Notes: generated from the sequence alone by a model not told the origin. Positions 25,286 through 33,476 are shown, counted from the first letter of the stretch. The stretch is 33,476 nt of DNA from Victivallales bacterium (GCA_017548425.1 JAFZAB010000240.1:1-33476), one strand, 5' to 3'. A program made the numbers and translations.

Positions 25286-26443
25286 ATGAACATCACAAAA
25301 GACATTCGCTACATCGGCGTCAACGACCACGACATCGATCTCTTTGAAGGCCAGTACATTGTGCCCAACGGCATGGCCTACAACTCATACGCCATCATCG
25401 ACGGCAAGACCGCCGTCATCGACACGGTTGACGTCCGTTTCCGCGACGAATGGTTCGGCAACATCAAAACCGTTCTCGGTGGAAAGGCCCCCGATTATCT
25501 GGTCGTCCACCACATGGAACCAGACCACGCGGGCAACATCGCCGCTTTCATGGACGCCTACAAGACGACGACCATCGTCTCCTCGGCCAAAGCCTTCGCG
25601 ATGATGCAGAATTTCTTCGGAACGGATTATGAAGACCGCCGCGTCGTCGTCGCCGAAGGCGACACGCTCTCTCTAGGCGAACATACGCTCACGTTTGTGA
25701 CCGCCCCCATGGTCCATTGGCCGGAAGTCATTGTCTCCTATGATTCAAAGGACAAAGTCCTCTTCTCTGCTGACGGTTTCGGCAAGTTCGGCGCAAACGA
25801 CGTCGAAGATCCTGAAGGCTGGGCATGCGAAGCCCGCCGCTACTACATTGGCATTGTCGGGAAATATGGTGCGCAAGTCCAGTCGCTCCTCAAGAAAGCC
25901 GCGAAACTTGACATTGCCATCATCTGCCCGACGCACGGCCCTGTTCTCACGGAAGATCTTGGCTACTATCTGGATCTCTACAACACATGGTCCTCCTATG
26001 GCGTCGAATCCGCCGGCATCACGGTCGCCTACACGTCCGTCTATGGCCATACGAAAGAAGCCGTCCAGTTGCTCGTTAAGAAACTGGAAGCCAAAGGTTG
26101 CCATGTGAAGCTGTTCGATCTCGCCCGCGACGACATGGCCGAAGCGGTCGAAGCCGCCTTCCAATATGGCAAGCTCGTTCTTGCGACCACGACGTACAAC
26201 GCCGAAATCTTCCCCTTCATGCACACGTTCATCACGCATCTGACGGAACGCAACTTCCAGAACCGCACCGTCGCCTTGATCGAAAACGGAAGCTGGATGC
26301 CCAACGCCGCCAAAGTCATGCGCGGTCTCTTCGAAAAGAGCAAGAATCTTACCTTCACGGACACGACCGTCACGATCAAATCCGCATTGAACGCCGCCAG
26401 CAAAGTCCAATTGGACGCACTGGCCAGCGAACTCTGCAAGTAA
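25286..26443 (+). CDS. FprA-type flavodiiron protein (A-type flavoprotein)
   Basis: A 385-residue two-domain protein. The N-terminal metallo-beta-lactamase-like domain has the di-iron motif H76-x-E78-x-D80-H81 (HHMEPDH), a later His (MVHWPE) and Asp (SADGFG). The C-terminal flavodoxin domain begins near 250 with the FMN phosphate loop TSVYGHTKEA. Such proteins reduce O2 to water or NO to N2O and protect strict anaerobes from oxygen or nitrosative stress, receiving electrons from rubredoxin or F420-type partners (none seen nearby). It appears to be a single-gene unit with its own promoter and a strong terminator directly after it. Confidence 0.95.
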   Translation: MNITKDIRYIGVNDHDIDLFEGQYIVPNGMAYNSYAIIDGKTAVIDTVDVRFRDEWFGNIKTVLGGKAPDYLVVHHMEPDHAGNIAAFMDAYKTTTIVSSAKAFAMMQNFFGTDYEDRRVVVAEGDTLSLGEHTLTFVTAPMVHWPEVIVSYDSKDKVLFSADGFGKFGANDVEDPEGWACEARRYYIGIVGKYGAQVQSLLKKAAKLDIAIICPTHGPVLTEDLGYYLDLYNTWSSYGVESAGITVAYTSVYGHTKEAVQLLVKKLEAKGCHVKLFDLARDDMAEAVEAAFQYGKLVLATTTYNAEIFPFMHTFITHLTERNFQNRTVALIENGSWMPNAAKVMRGLFEKSKNLTFTDTTVTIKSALNAASKVQLDALASELCK

Positions 26444-26473
26444 TTGAAGCCGTTAGAGTTATTTTCAAAATTT

Positions 26474-26513
26474 AGAGCACCGATTCCCATTGGAATCGGT
26501 GCTCTTCTTTTTT
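26474..26513 (+). terminator. Strong intrinsic terminator after the flavodiiron gene
   Basis: A perfect 14-bp stem AGAGCACCGATTCC / GGAATCGGTGCTCT with loop CATT (26474-26505) is followed by TCTTTTTT. It is the only textbook rho-independent terminator seen in the window. Confidence 0.95.
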
Positions 26514-26804
26514 GTGAATTCATTAAGATTTTATGTGATTCATACATACTTTCATATGAATTCATATGACTTTCTATGACTTATCATGACTTATTATGAT
26601 TTTTCATTAAATAATACAAATCATTTAACAAAATTAAATATTTTATGTATTTATAACAATTTTATAAATTAAATTTAAATATTCTTCAAGCATTTGACAT
26701 TTAAATGATGAATGCTATATTTTTCATTAATTGCATTTCTTATTATTTCAATATATCCATAAACAACGGGAGAGAGCTCTATCCGACAGGGAAGCGGAAC
26801 GTCC
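26514..26804. other. AT-rich gene-free island with 10-bp phased repeat
   Basis: Together with the terminator this fills a 361-base gap without a gene (26444-26804). The part at 26531-26600 is a degenerate tandem array of exact 10-bp period with consensus near TTnnTATGAC (for example TTCATATGAA, TTCATATGAC, TTTCTATGAC, TTATCATGAC). The following 26601-26693 is almost only A and T. The composition contrasts sharply with flanking genes and fits a border of acquired DNA or intrinsically curved promoter DNA. Confidence 0.7.
26694..26721 (+). promoter_or_regulatory. Near-consensus sigma70 promoter for the PD-(D/E)XK gene
   Basis: TTGACA (26694-26699), 16-base spacer, TATATT (26716-26721), just downstream of the A/T island. 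Transcription would start near 26728, leaving a leader of about 75 bases before the ATG at 26805. Confidence 0.65.
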
Positions 26805-26835
26805 ATGAAAAAAACGGCACTCAAAAGAACTGGAG

Positions 26836-27840
26836 GTGGCCTTGCCACACGGGCAAGATCCACAGAAGGATTCCATCGCCAAGGAACTCTTGCAAAGTCA
26901 CATCGTCCTTGCATGGCTCTTGAAGGAATGCGTTCCAGAATTCAAGACCACTGCGGCGTCTGACATCGCTGAATGTCTTTCCAAATCAAACCCACGTTCC
27001 CAGATAAAAAACGTACGGAAGGATGGCCAGCCGCTCATGCCTGTCATGGGCTCGGAGGACAACAGTATCATGAACGGGAAGATTTTCTTCGATTTCCGCA
27101 CAGAACTCCCCCTTCCCAAAGCGCCACCGGAATCACCATTTTTGATTTTCAACGCAGAGATACAGAAAAATTATGGGAACAGGATGGAATTTCACAAAAG
27201 AATGATATATTATCTATGCCGTCTAGTCAGCAGCCAACCCAGGGACCTAATGGGGGGAAAGGTGGACTACCGTCGCCTTTGCCGCGTCATCTCCATATGG
27301 GTGCTGCCGAACGCCCCAAAGAAGATGGCGAACAAAATACGACGGTTCCACTGGACAGAGGACGAAATGTCTGGCACTCGTGCAAAACGTATGCCAAAGG
27401 TCGTTCCAGCTGATCTAATGGAATCATGGGTGTTCTTTCTGCGAGACGGCATGGAGCCACCCCACAGACAGGACGCGCTTTGGTTCTTGTATGTGCTTCT
27501 CACATGCAAAATGACTTATGAAGAGAGAATGAAAATATTGGAAAAAGATTTTGGCATAACGTCTAAAGACAAAGAGGAGATTCAAAAAGTGTGTTGGTTA
27601 AATGATTTAATCAGAAAAAATAGCGAAAAGTTTTGGGCGGAAAAATGGCAGAAGGTTGCTGAGGACAAAGGCGAAAGAAGAGGTAGAGATAAAACCATTC
27701 TGAAAGCATACTTTAATATGAAGAAGGCTAATTGCTCAGACAATTTCATCTGCGCCATGCTGGGGATTTCCGCAAGCAAGCTACGAGCCATTAAGAAAAT
27801 GGCCATGGCTGATGAAGCACAAATGGTGAAAACCGTCTGA
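26836..27840 (+). CDS. PD-(D/E)XK nuclease family transposase-like (Rpn-related) protein
   Basis: A 334-residue protein of the large, often multi-copy family labelled PD-(D/E)XK nuclease transposase or Rpn. The nuclease core is seen in FFDFRTELP (Asp, about 85-93) and IFNAEIQKN (Glu-x-Gln, about 105-113), followed by KRMIYYLCRLVSSQ and VISIWVLPNAP, both typical. The C-terminal half ends with a charged, helical tail and a possible helix-turn-helix (AMLGISASKLRAIKK). The GTG start used here has GGAG directly abutting it, which is a poor arrangement. A better ATG at 26805 is out of frame by one base at an A7 run (see findings). No terminal inverted repeats or other mobility genes were seen. Base use is more AT-rich than in the neighbours, suggesting transfer. 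Role in recombination or gene spread is inferred. Confidence 0.8.
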   Translation: MALPHGQDPQKDSIAKELLQSHIVLAWLLKECVPEFKTTAASDIAECLSKSNPRSQIKNVRKDGQPLMPVMGSEDNSIMNGKIFFDFRTELPLPKAPPESPFLIFNAEIQKNYGNRMEFHKRMIYYLCRLVSSQPRDLMGGKVDYRRLCRVISIWVLPNAPKKMANKIRRFHWTEDEMSGTRAKRMPKVVPADLMESWVFFLRDGMEPPHRQDALWFLYVLLTCKMTYEERMKILEKDFGITSKDKEEIQKVCWLNDLIRKNSEKFWAEKWQKVAEDKGERRGRDKTILKAYFNMKKANCSDNFICAMLGISASKLRAIKKMAMADEAQMVKTV

Positions 27841-27861
27841 AGCCAGATATTCTTCCGTGAA

Positions 27862-28722
27862 CTACATCACCCTGCACGGGAGACACGCCTGCTTGAATAC
27901 TGTCATATCCGTATTCACAGGCGTTTTTTCATTGAACGGCGGATTGTATTCACGTCCGACCAAGGCGTATTTCGCCCCCGCCGCGAAATTGTATGGCAAT
28001 AATTGGACTTCGCGCAGATTGACACTTCCCTTGAGCAATTCCGCAATGGCGGCAAAATTCTCCGCCGTGTCCGTCACGCTTGGTATCAACGGAATCCGCG
28101 CCACAAACGGCTTGCCGGAAGCTTTCAGCCACGCCAAGTTTCTTAGAATCAAATCGTTATCAAATCCAGTCCATCTTCGATGTTCTTCCGAATCCACCAG
28201 TTTCACATCCTGATAGACAAGATCCACATCATCAATGACTTGTCGATAAATATCATGTGGAGCAAAACCGGATGTCTCAATCGCCACATGAAGCGGATGA
28301 ATCCGTTTAATCACCTCATGGACAAATTCCGCCTGCGCCAATGGTTCGCCGCCTGAAAACGTCACGCCGCCACCGCTTTGCGACAGAAAATCCGCGTCTT
28401 TCAACAAACGAGCCGCCAATTCCGCCGCCGTCATCCGTGTTCCGCACAAACGACGGCAACCTTGCGGGCAGACATGCGTACACGCTCCGCAAGCCGTGCA
28501 TTGCTTTCCGCCTTGCGGACAAATTCGCTGGCATGCGCCGCAATGGACGCATTCTTTCGTCGTCACAAGCAATTGCGGCTCAAACGACTGCCCTTCTGGA
28601 TTCTGGCACCATGCGCAACGCAATGGACAGCCTTTCAGAAAGACAGTCGTCCGCACGCCAGGCCCGTCATGCACGCAGAATTCGCGCACTTCGAATATGA
28701 TGCCGCTTGTTTCCTGTTCCAC
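27862..28722 (-). CDS. Glycyl-radical enzyme activating protein (PflA-like radical SAM)
   Basis: A 286-residue radical SAM enzyme that installs a glycyl radical on a partner enzyme. The SAM-cluster motif is C32-x3-C36-x2-C39 (GCPLRCAWCQNPEG). An inserted ferredoxin-like domain carries two further clusters, C58/C61/C64/C68 and C75/C78/C81/C85, typical of activases for enzymes other than classic pyruvate formate-lyase. FSGGEPLAQ is the SAM-binding GGEP motif. No glycyl-radical enzyme gene is present in the window. The start is 20 bases after the stop of the upstream transporter gene, so they are probably co-transcribed. It converges with the PD-(D/E)XK gene across only 21 bases. Confidence 0.92.
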   Translation of the reverse strand: MEQETSGIIFEVREFCVHDGPGVRTTVFLKGCPLRCAWCQNPEGQSFEPQLLVTTKECVHCGACQRICPQGGKQCTACGACTHVCPQGCRRLCGTRMTAAELAARLLKDADFLSQSGGGVTFSGGEPLAQAEFVHEVIKRIHPLHVAIETSGFAPHDIYRQVIDDVDLVYQDVKLVDSEEHRRWTGFDNDLILRNLAWLKASGKPFVARIPLIPSVTDTAENFAAIAELLKGSVNLREVQLLPYNFAAGAKYALVGREYNPPFNEKTPVNTDMTVFKQACLPCRVM

Positions 28723-28742
28723 GGAACGCTCCGCAAGTTGCC

Positions 28743-30785
28743 TCAGCCCAACAGCACATGGAATGCCTTCGGCATTTCACCATTGGTGACCACATAGTAG
28801 ACGGCGGCCACGATACTCGGCAGAATCGCACCGAAGATTTCACCTGCGATGAGGCCGATCATGAAGGGGCGCGTCTTGTTGTAAACGCCTGTGCCACCAT
28901 ATTTAATGACCAGTTTCTTAATGACCCAGCCGATGAAGAACGATCCCGCGAAATGCGGCATGTGCGGCGTGTTCCACGTCACGAAAAGCATCGGATGCAG
29001 CGGCCACCACGTGAAATGCAGGCGTGCGGCGCTGAACAGAAGCACGAGCACAAGACCGATGGCCATGCACCACATGCAGGTCGCGTTCGGCTGCATATGC
29101 GCGAAACGCCCCCAGCCGGAAACGGCTTCGGCCTGCTCCAACGTGCCCTGCGCCAACAACTTCTGCTTGACGGCGATCGCGTTGTTGAAGTGCATCCGCG
29201 GCACGCATTCTTCCGCCCAGCTTTCCCAAATCGCACTGCCTTGGTCATACTGGATGTACAGCGTCAGCACCAACGCCACCACAAGGCCGATGACCATGGC
29301 GATCGCGCACCATGTGCTGGTTTTGCCCAACGGCTGTCTCCGCCGTTCCAAGACCTTCAGGGAGTTCATCATGAACGGCATCAGCGATTCGCGCGGGTCG
29401 CAAATCAAAATCACGGAGATCAACTGCATAAGCAGCAATGTGGTCGGCCCCAAATTAATCGAACCGATAATACCCCAGATGATGCAGCATGGGAAGACGT
29501 TCAACTGCAAGTGGAAAAGACCGGATTCGCAGATGATGCGCGTCATGACGACATAGAAAATCACGATGACGCCCGCGTACATGATGGCCAGCTGCCAATC
29601 CATGCCCGCGTAGATCAAATTGCCGATGAAATAAACCATGCAGAGCAGGAAGATACGGCAGCTCCACGTCTGCATACGGGGGGCGGCACCCTCCCCGCGT
29701 TTCAGCCCGATGGCCGTCTTGATGACATGCCAGTAGTAGTGGCGGCCCGTGTAGCAAATCGTCAGGAAGAGGCCCAGCGTGGAGCCATACAGCAGGAACA
29801 TCTTCGCGTTCAAGCAGTTGTACCAATAGCTTCCTTCGATGGTCTGCGTCAACGTGATACCGTATTTAACCAGCATGCCGCAGACGAATGCCCATAACCA
29901 CGGCGCCAACGCGAACGTGAATGAAATGTCGGACGGAATCAAGAAGCAGATGCCGATGACGCAGAAATAAATCACGGGTCCAAACAGACCGCCGCCACCG
30001 CCACGAACAATGACAGGGAACACTTTGCTGAAGCCCCACAGCGGCAACGTCAATTTCACGGGAATCAATTCCTCTGGGAACCAGACGCACAAATAGTTGT
30101 TCAAATGGATGCAGATGACAAAAACGAGTCCCACCCAGAAGAAACGATCTTTGAAAACAGGGCTCAGCAGCGAGCCTTCTTCCGGCAGAAGCGAATCGAC
30201 GAAGCCCGCGATTGGATACGGAATATGCTCATGGCTGGACCACTGCTGATGCAGCACGAGTCCCAACGCAATCATCGCGAACCACAATACCATGATCATC
30301 GGCGTCCAGAAGACGATCGGGCGTTTCCATTCCTTCCACGGCACGTCCTTCCACGCCACATGCTTATCCCCTTCGCCCAAGCCTGCGGAGAAACCTTCCA
30401 GCACTTTGTCGTTGGACTTGTATTCCGGTAGCATTCGATCGGGAACCAGATCCAAAATCTGATGTTCACGCCATGATGCCTCTGTCTGCTGGTAGCGGAC
30501 AGGCATGATCAACGCCGATGTAAACGTGCGCATCAGTCCGGAGCCCGGAATCGGGCAGCCCGCCAACGCGATGGCCATCACGACCGCGATCTGGCCCGCG
30601 CTCAACCGCCGCTTCCCCAAAAACGGGTTGATCAACGCCACAAACACGATGAAGACGCCATATACGGATACAGGCATGCTGTTGCCCACCAGATACGTCT
30701 GCTTCAGAATGCGGTCGTTGAAAAAACTGGCGGCGCATACGGATATGGCACCCAGCAAACCAAATAACACTGCCCAAAAACTCAT
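28743..30785 (-). CDS. DUF6785/OPT-like multi-spanning membrane protein
   Basis: A 680-residue integral membrane protein with about 13-15 hydrophobic helices. Segments seen include FWAVLFGLLGAISVCAASFF at the N-terminus and LIAGEIFGAILPSIVAAVYYVV near the end. It matches the pattern of the DUF6785/DUF6784 family, which is widespread in planctomycete/lentisphaere-type bacteria and distantly related to oligopeptide transporters (IPGSGLMRTFTSALIMP; WWPLHPMLFVTW; KYGGTGVYNKTRPFMIGLIAGE). The substrate is unknown. The start at 30785 (MSFWAV) is preceded by GAGG with 5-base spacing; an open frame continues 41 codons upstream without family features. The glycyl-radical activase follows 20 bases downstream. 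Confidence 0.8.
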   Translation of the reverse strand: MSFWAVLFGLLGAISVCAASFFNDRILKQTYLVGNSMPVSVYGVFIVFVALINPFLGKRRLSAGQIAVVMAIALAGCPIPGSGLMRTFTSALIMPVRYQQTEASWREHQILDLVPDRMLPEYKSNDKVLEGFSAGLGEGDKHVAWKDVPWKEWKRPIVFWTPMIMVLWFAMIALGLVLHQQWSSHEHIPYPIAGFVDSLLPEEGSLLSPVFKDRFFWVGLVFVICIHLNNYLCVWFPEELIPVKLTLPLWGFSKVFPVIVRGGGGGLFGPVIYFCVIGICFLIPSDISFTFALAPWLWAFVCGMLVKYGITLTQTIEGSYWYNCLNAKMFLLYGSTLGLFLTICYTGRHYYWHVIKTAIGLKRGEGAAPRMQTWSCRIFLLCMVYFIGNLIYAGMDWQLAIMYAGVIVIFYVVMTRIICESGLFHLQLNVFPCCIIWGIIGSINLGPTTLLLMQLISVILICDPRESLMPFMMNSLKVLERRRQPLGKTSTWCAIAMVIGLVVALVLTLYIQYDQGSAIWESWAEECVPRMHFNNAIAVKQKLLAQGTLEQAEAVSGWGRFAHMQPNATCMWCMAIGLVLVLLFSAARLHFTWWPLHPMLFVTWNTPHMPHFAGSFFIGWVIKKLVIKYGGTGVYNKTRPFMIGLIAGEIFGAILPSIVAAVYYVVTNGEMPKAFHVLLG

Positions 30786-30849
30786 ATTTGCCTCATTTGT
30801 TTTATGGTAAAAGCCCCGCCAATGGCGAGACATACAACGGTATTTCACC

Positions 30850-30877
30850 AATATAATCGTTTTTCCCACTCTTGCAA
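30850..30877 (-). promoter_or_regulatory. Candidate promoter for the transporter-activase pair
   Basis: On the minus strand TTGCAA (30872-30877), a 16-base spacer and TATATT (30850-30855), about 65 bases upstream of the transporter start. Confidence 0.4.
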
Positions 30878-31019
30878 CATACAACGTCAAATACCTTCCC
30901 TTTACCACTCATTTAACTTGATAATTTTTATTTTTATATTAAGTTTATAGTTTGAATTAATCTGCCGTTTCGGCTTGCCGATGGCGGCCAAGACGACACA
31001 AACGAAAAAGGCCATTACC

Positions 31020-31619
31020 ATGCGGAATATCTTCCGACGTTTTAAAACCAAGAAAATGCGCATCGTCCAGAACGGGAACCCCGCCCTGCGACGTGTCTCC
31101 GAACCTGTCGCCGCCATTGACGACGATATCCGGCAGCTTGCGGATAAGATGACCTACACCCTCATGAACAATGACGTGGAGGGCGTCGGTCTCGCCGCGC
31201 CGCAAGTCGGCGTCAACAAACGCGTCATCGTCATCCATACCTGCGGAGACAACAAAAAGGACAAATCGACGCTGTCGCCAGGCGAAATTCTCCTGAATCC
31301 GATGATGCCCATCACGCTCATCAATCCGGAACTCGTCTCGCTCTCGCCGGAAACCATCTGCTCGGGCGAAGGCTGCCTCAGTCTGCCGGGCGTCGGCGGA
31401 GACGTCACCCGCGCCGCACGTGTCGTCCTCAAGGCGACGCTGCTGGACGGACAAGTCGTGCAAGTCGAATGCGCGAATCTCCTCGCCAAATGCCTTCAGC
31501 ATGAAATCGATCATCTGGACGGAATCCTCTTCATCGACAGAATCCCGAAGGAACAGCTCAAAGAGGCGGAACCCGCCCTGAAACTCATGGCGAAGGAAGA
31601 GGCCAAACGGCTTAAATAA
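31020..31619 (+). CDS. def: Peptide deformylase
   Basis: A metal-dependent enzyme that removes the formyl group from nascent proteins. All three signature motifs are present: EGVGLAAPQVG, EGCLSLPG (Cys metal ligand) and QHEIDHLDG (two His ligands and catalytic Glu). The ATG at 31020 has AAGG about 8 bases before it and gives 199 residues. An internal ATG at 31056 (MRIVQNGNP) matches the usual family start, and the frame is open to a TTG at 30975, so the exact start is uncertain. The basic N-terminal extension RNIFRRFKTKK is unusual if translated. Confidence 0.95.
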   Translation: MRNIFRRFKTKKMRIVQNGNPALRRVSEPVAAIDDDIRQLADKMTYTLMNNDVEGVGLAAPQVGVNKRVIVIHTCGDNKKDKSTLSPGEILLNPMMPITLINPELVSLSPETICSGEGCLSLPGVGGDVTRAARVVLKATLLDGQVVQVECANLLAKCLQHEIDHLDGILFIDRIPKEQLKEAEPALKLMAKEEAKRLK

Positions 31620-31643
31620 CGTTTTCACAATCAATTGAATATC

Positions 31644-32579
31644 ATGTCAGAATCCCCAAAACAACCGGAACGCTTTCCATTATTCCCTGCACCTATCATG
31701 CAGCGGATGCCGTTCCGCTATGTCTTTTTGGGGCTCTTCCTCTGGCCGAAACTCTCCCTTTTGACGATTCGCCTGCAAGGCGGCTGGTTCGCACCGCTCG
31801 CACTCATCTTGGCATGCGCGCTCGGCGGTTCCGTCGTCAAAGCCTCCCTCACCAGTCCAGAATTCGTGGAGAAATTCCACCAGCTGACGAAAGTGCTCAG
31901 CGAGACGCTCGGCACCCTGCAAGTGAAGAATGACGTTCTGCAGTGGTCGTCGGAGGAAAAGCTTCCCAGAACGGTCAACGGCGATGAATGGCGCGTCGAT
32001 ATTCTCGGTCCAGAAGACAATGCGGATTTTGGAAAAATCGAACAAGGCGTTGATACAAAAGGACTTGTCGTTTCGGACAAAGGCCTCCGCTTTTGGTTCC
32101 GCTCACCGGATACCGGCAAGCTCTTTCCGATGAAATTCGATTTTCCGATCCCGTATGTCATCAGTTTTCTCAACACCTACGGCACGCCGCGGCAGAACAT
32201 CCCCACGATGACGCCCCACGAATTGGAGAAATGCCCTCTGAAGCTTCATCCGTTCATTTTTGTCTGCGTAGCCTGCATCAACTTCTCGCTCTACCTCCAA
32301 CCGATCTTCCTCTGCTCCTTTATTTTCGTCGTTTTGACACTTATTTTCAGACGCGAACGCTGGCTGCCGTTCGGCAACCTCCTCGCCTCCGCGCTCTGTT
32401 CCTGCACACCGCCCTTCCTGCTCGCCCTCATCTACGATCAATTCCCGCTTTGGCAGATCGAATACCACAGCCTGTTCGTCGCCATCTTCTTTATCTACTT
32501 GATTATCATTCTCCTAGACAAAAGTGTCATCATTCGGAAAGACAACCCGAACAGGCCGCCGGACGACACGGATTTCTAA
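31644..32579 (+). CDS. Membrane protein, possibly DUF1189-like
   Basis: A 311-residue protein with one hydrophobic helix near 45-65, a soluble loop of about 130 residues, then three or more helices (about 195-290: FIFVCVACINFSLYLQ, FLCSFIFVVLTLIF, FVAIFFIYLIIILLD). The arrangement (helix, extracytoplasmic domain with a short repeated beta pattern, then helices) is reminiscent of DUF1189 proteins, but no firm motif was recognised. Function unknown. It follows the peptide deformylase by 24 bases. Confidence 0.75.
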   Translation: MSESPKQPERFPLFPAPIMQRMPFRYVFLGLFLWPKLSLLTIRLQGGWFAPLALILACALGGSVVKASLTSPEFVEKFHQLTKVLSETLGTLQVKNDVLQWSSEEKLPRTVNGDEWRVDILGPEDNADFGKIEQGVDTKGLVVSDKGLRFWFRSPDTGKLFPMKFDFPIPYVISFLNTYGTPRQNIPTMTPHELEKCPLKLHPFIFVCVACINFSLYLQPIFLCSFIFVVLTLIFRRERWLPFGNLLASALCSCTPPFLLALIYDQFPLWQIEYHSLFVAIFFIYLIIILLDKSVIIRKDNPNRPPDDTDF

Positions 32580-32615
32580 CACGACAACAACCAACCATCA
32601 TTATAAAGGCATCAC

Positions 32616-33257
32616 ATGGCAGCACTAATTGATCTTTTGACAGCACTTGGACTGAAACTTCGCGACATCTTCTTGCTTTACGCAAAAGAGACGCAGGAAG
32701 CGGAACTCTCCTATGATCCGAACCTCCAATTCTGGATTATTTTCTGGATTCTGTTCTTCTTCGGTTCCGCCTGCTGGGCGACGTCCATCGCCTCCATGCG
32801 CCGCCATCCGCCAATCCTCCATTTTCTGCTAGGTCTCGTCCTTCCATGGGCTTATCCAATCTACATTCTTTTCACCATGGACATCTACGGTGAAAAGGAA
32901 CGCCGTCAGGCGGAGCAGGACATGATCGCCCAGAAAGAGGCGGAGGAAGAAGAGAAACAGCGCATCCAGGAGGAGCTCAACGCCCGCAAGGCCGCCGTGG
33001 AAACAGAGGCCGGCCTCACACCGACGAATTCCCGCTGGACGCCCCAGTACTTCAACAGCATCGCGCGCGATTCAGAAGGCCGCAACGCAGGTCCTTGGAA
33101 GGCAGTCGTTTCCGGAACGGAAATCATCGTTCTGGAAATCCTCGAAGCGGAAGACGATCTCGTCTATGTCGTCTTCAAAGGCTACAACGACGAACCGTCC
33201 AAGATGCGCATTCCATATTCCAAAATCGAATCATGGGAGAAGACGGTCCTCCTGTAA
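32616..33257 (+). CDS. Membrane-anchored coiled-coil protein of unknown function
   Basis: A 213-residue protein. Two hydrophobic segments (about 37-58, FWIIFWILFFFGSACWATSI, and 67-87, ILHFLLGLVLPWAYPIYILF) are followed by a charged coiled coil (about 92-128, rich in Glu, Gln, Lys and Arg) and a compact C-terminal domain of about 75 residues ending in SKIESWEKTVLL. No known family was recognised. It lies between the DUF1189-like gene and ileS on the same strand and is probably part of that transcript. Confidence 0.75.
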   Translation: MAALIDLLTALGLKLRDIFLLYAKETQEAELSYDPNLQFWIIFWILFFFGSACWATSIASMRRHPPILHFLLGLVLPWAYPIYILFTMDIYGEKERRQAEQDMIAQKEAEEEEKQRIQEELNARKAAVETEAGLTPTNSRWTPQYFNSIARDSEGRNAGPWKAVVSGTEIIVLEILEAEDDLVYVVFKGYNDEPSKMRIPYSKIESWEKTVLL

Positions 33258-33309
33258 CACATTCCGAAAAATCATTATTCCATTAATATAGTTAATCATC
33301 TGAAGCATT

Positions 33310-33476
33310 ATGTTCGAAGCAATTGAAGCCAATGTCTCCTTCCCGAAAATGGAAGAGGAGACCCTCGCCTTCTGGGAACAGAACGGCACGTTCAAAAAAT
33401 CACTCGATCAGCGTAAGGACGCCAGGCCGTTCGTTTTCTATGACGGACCGCCCTTCGCGACCGGCCTGCCCCATTA
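33310..33476 (+). CDS. ileS: Isoleucyl-tRNA synthetase, N-terminal fragment (runs off the window)
   Basis: Only the first 55 residues are in the window. The start [20 protein letters not shown] and the nucleotide-binding region [11 protein letters not shown], leading into the HIGH motif, are characteristic of the class I isoleucyl-tRNA synthetase of the eukaryote-like (long) type. The open end is due to the window boundary, not truncation. The ribosome site before the ATG is weak. Confidence 0.9.
   Translation, partial: MFEAIEANVSFPKMEEETLAFWEQNGTFKKSLDQRKDARPFVFYDGPPFATGLPH

Noticed and set aside
26514..27840. Complete insertion sequence around the PD-(D/E)XK gene
   Set aside because: No terminal inverted repeats or target-site duplication could be found by eye at either side.
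28707..29897. 396-codon open frame antisense to the transporter
   Set aside because: His/Arg/Asp-rich shadow of a membrane-protein gene, with no domain or ribosome site.

Overview
The window looks like a chromosomal segment of an anaerobic bacterium of the PVC group, most likely a gut-type Lentisphaerota or Kiritimatiellota member. This is an inference from gene content: a DUF6785-type membrane protein, a ceramidase-N-terminal-like protein, many secreted carbohydrate-active enzymes, twin-arginine phosphoesterases and a PD-(D/E)XK transposase-like nuclease. Anaerobic life is suggested by a glycyl-radical activase, a flavodiiron protein and a ferredoxin-fused aldo/keto reductase. No rRNA, tRNA or CRISPR array was recognised.

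Layout. 1-3125 (minus): GH10 glycosidase, RraA-like protein, then a short-chain dehydrogenase. 3269-6649 (plus): a large secreted heparinase-II/III-like protein fused to an FG-GAP/beta-propeller region. 6685-9569 (minus): ceramidase-like protein, then an enolase-superfamily dehydratase. 9792-13674 (plus): zinc polyol-phosphate dehydrogenase, PfkB kinase, class II aldolase and a second PfkB kinase, resembling a tagatose/galactitol or GalNAc pathway. 13723-17327 (plus): aldo/keto reductase-ferredoxin protein and two tandemly duplicated Tat-exported metallophosphoesterases. 17417-23833 (minus): PL8-family polysaccharide lyase, GH20 hexosaminidase and alanine racemase. 24081-26443 (plus): Gfo/Idh/MocA oxidoreductase and flavodiiron protein, ended by a very clear intrinsic terminator. 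26444-27840: AT-rich island with a PD-(D/E)XK transposase-like gene. 27862-30785 (minus): DUF6785-type transporter and a glycyl-radical activase. 30975-33476 (plus): peptide deformylase, two membrane proteins and the start of ileS.

How they may work together. Secreted PL8, heparinase-like and GH20 enzymes could cut host glycosaminoglycans or mucin-like glycans. The dehydratase, dehydrogenases, kinases and aldolase would feed uronates and (amino)sugars into central metabolism. Substrates are inferred, and several expected steps (sulfatases, GH88, AgaS/NagA-type enzymes) are absent from the window.

The most unusual signal is non-coding. Many gene 3' ends between positions 1 and 18620 carry short-period tandem repeats (7, 9 or 10 bp) or perfect hairpins that overlap or abut the stop codon. 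In several cases the repeat itself supplies the last codons and the stop. A second item is an A7 run just after the best start codon of the PD-(D/E)XK gene, where loss of one A would restore a longer, better-initiated reading frame.
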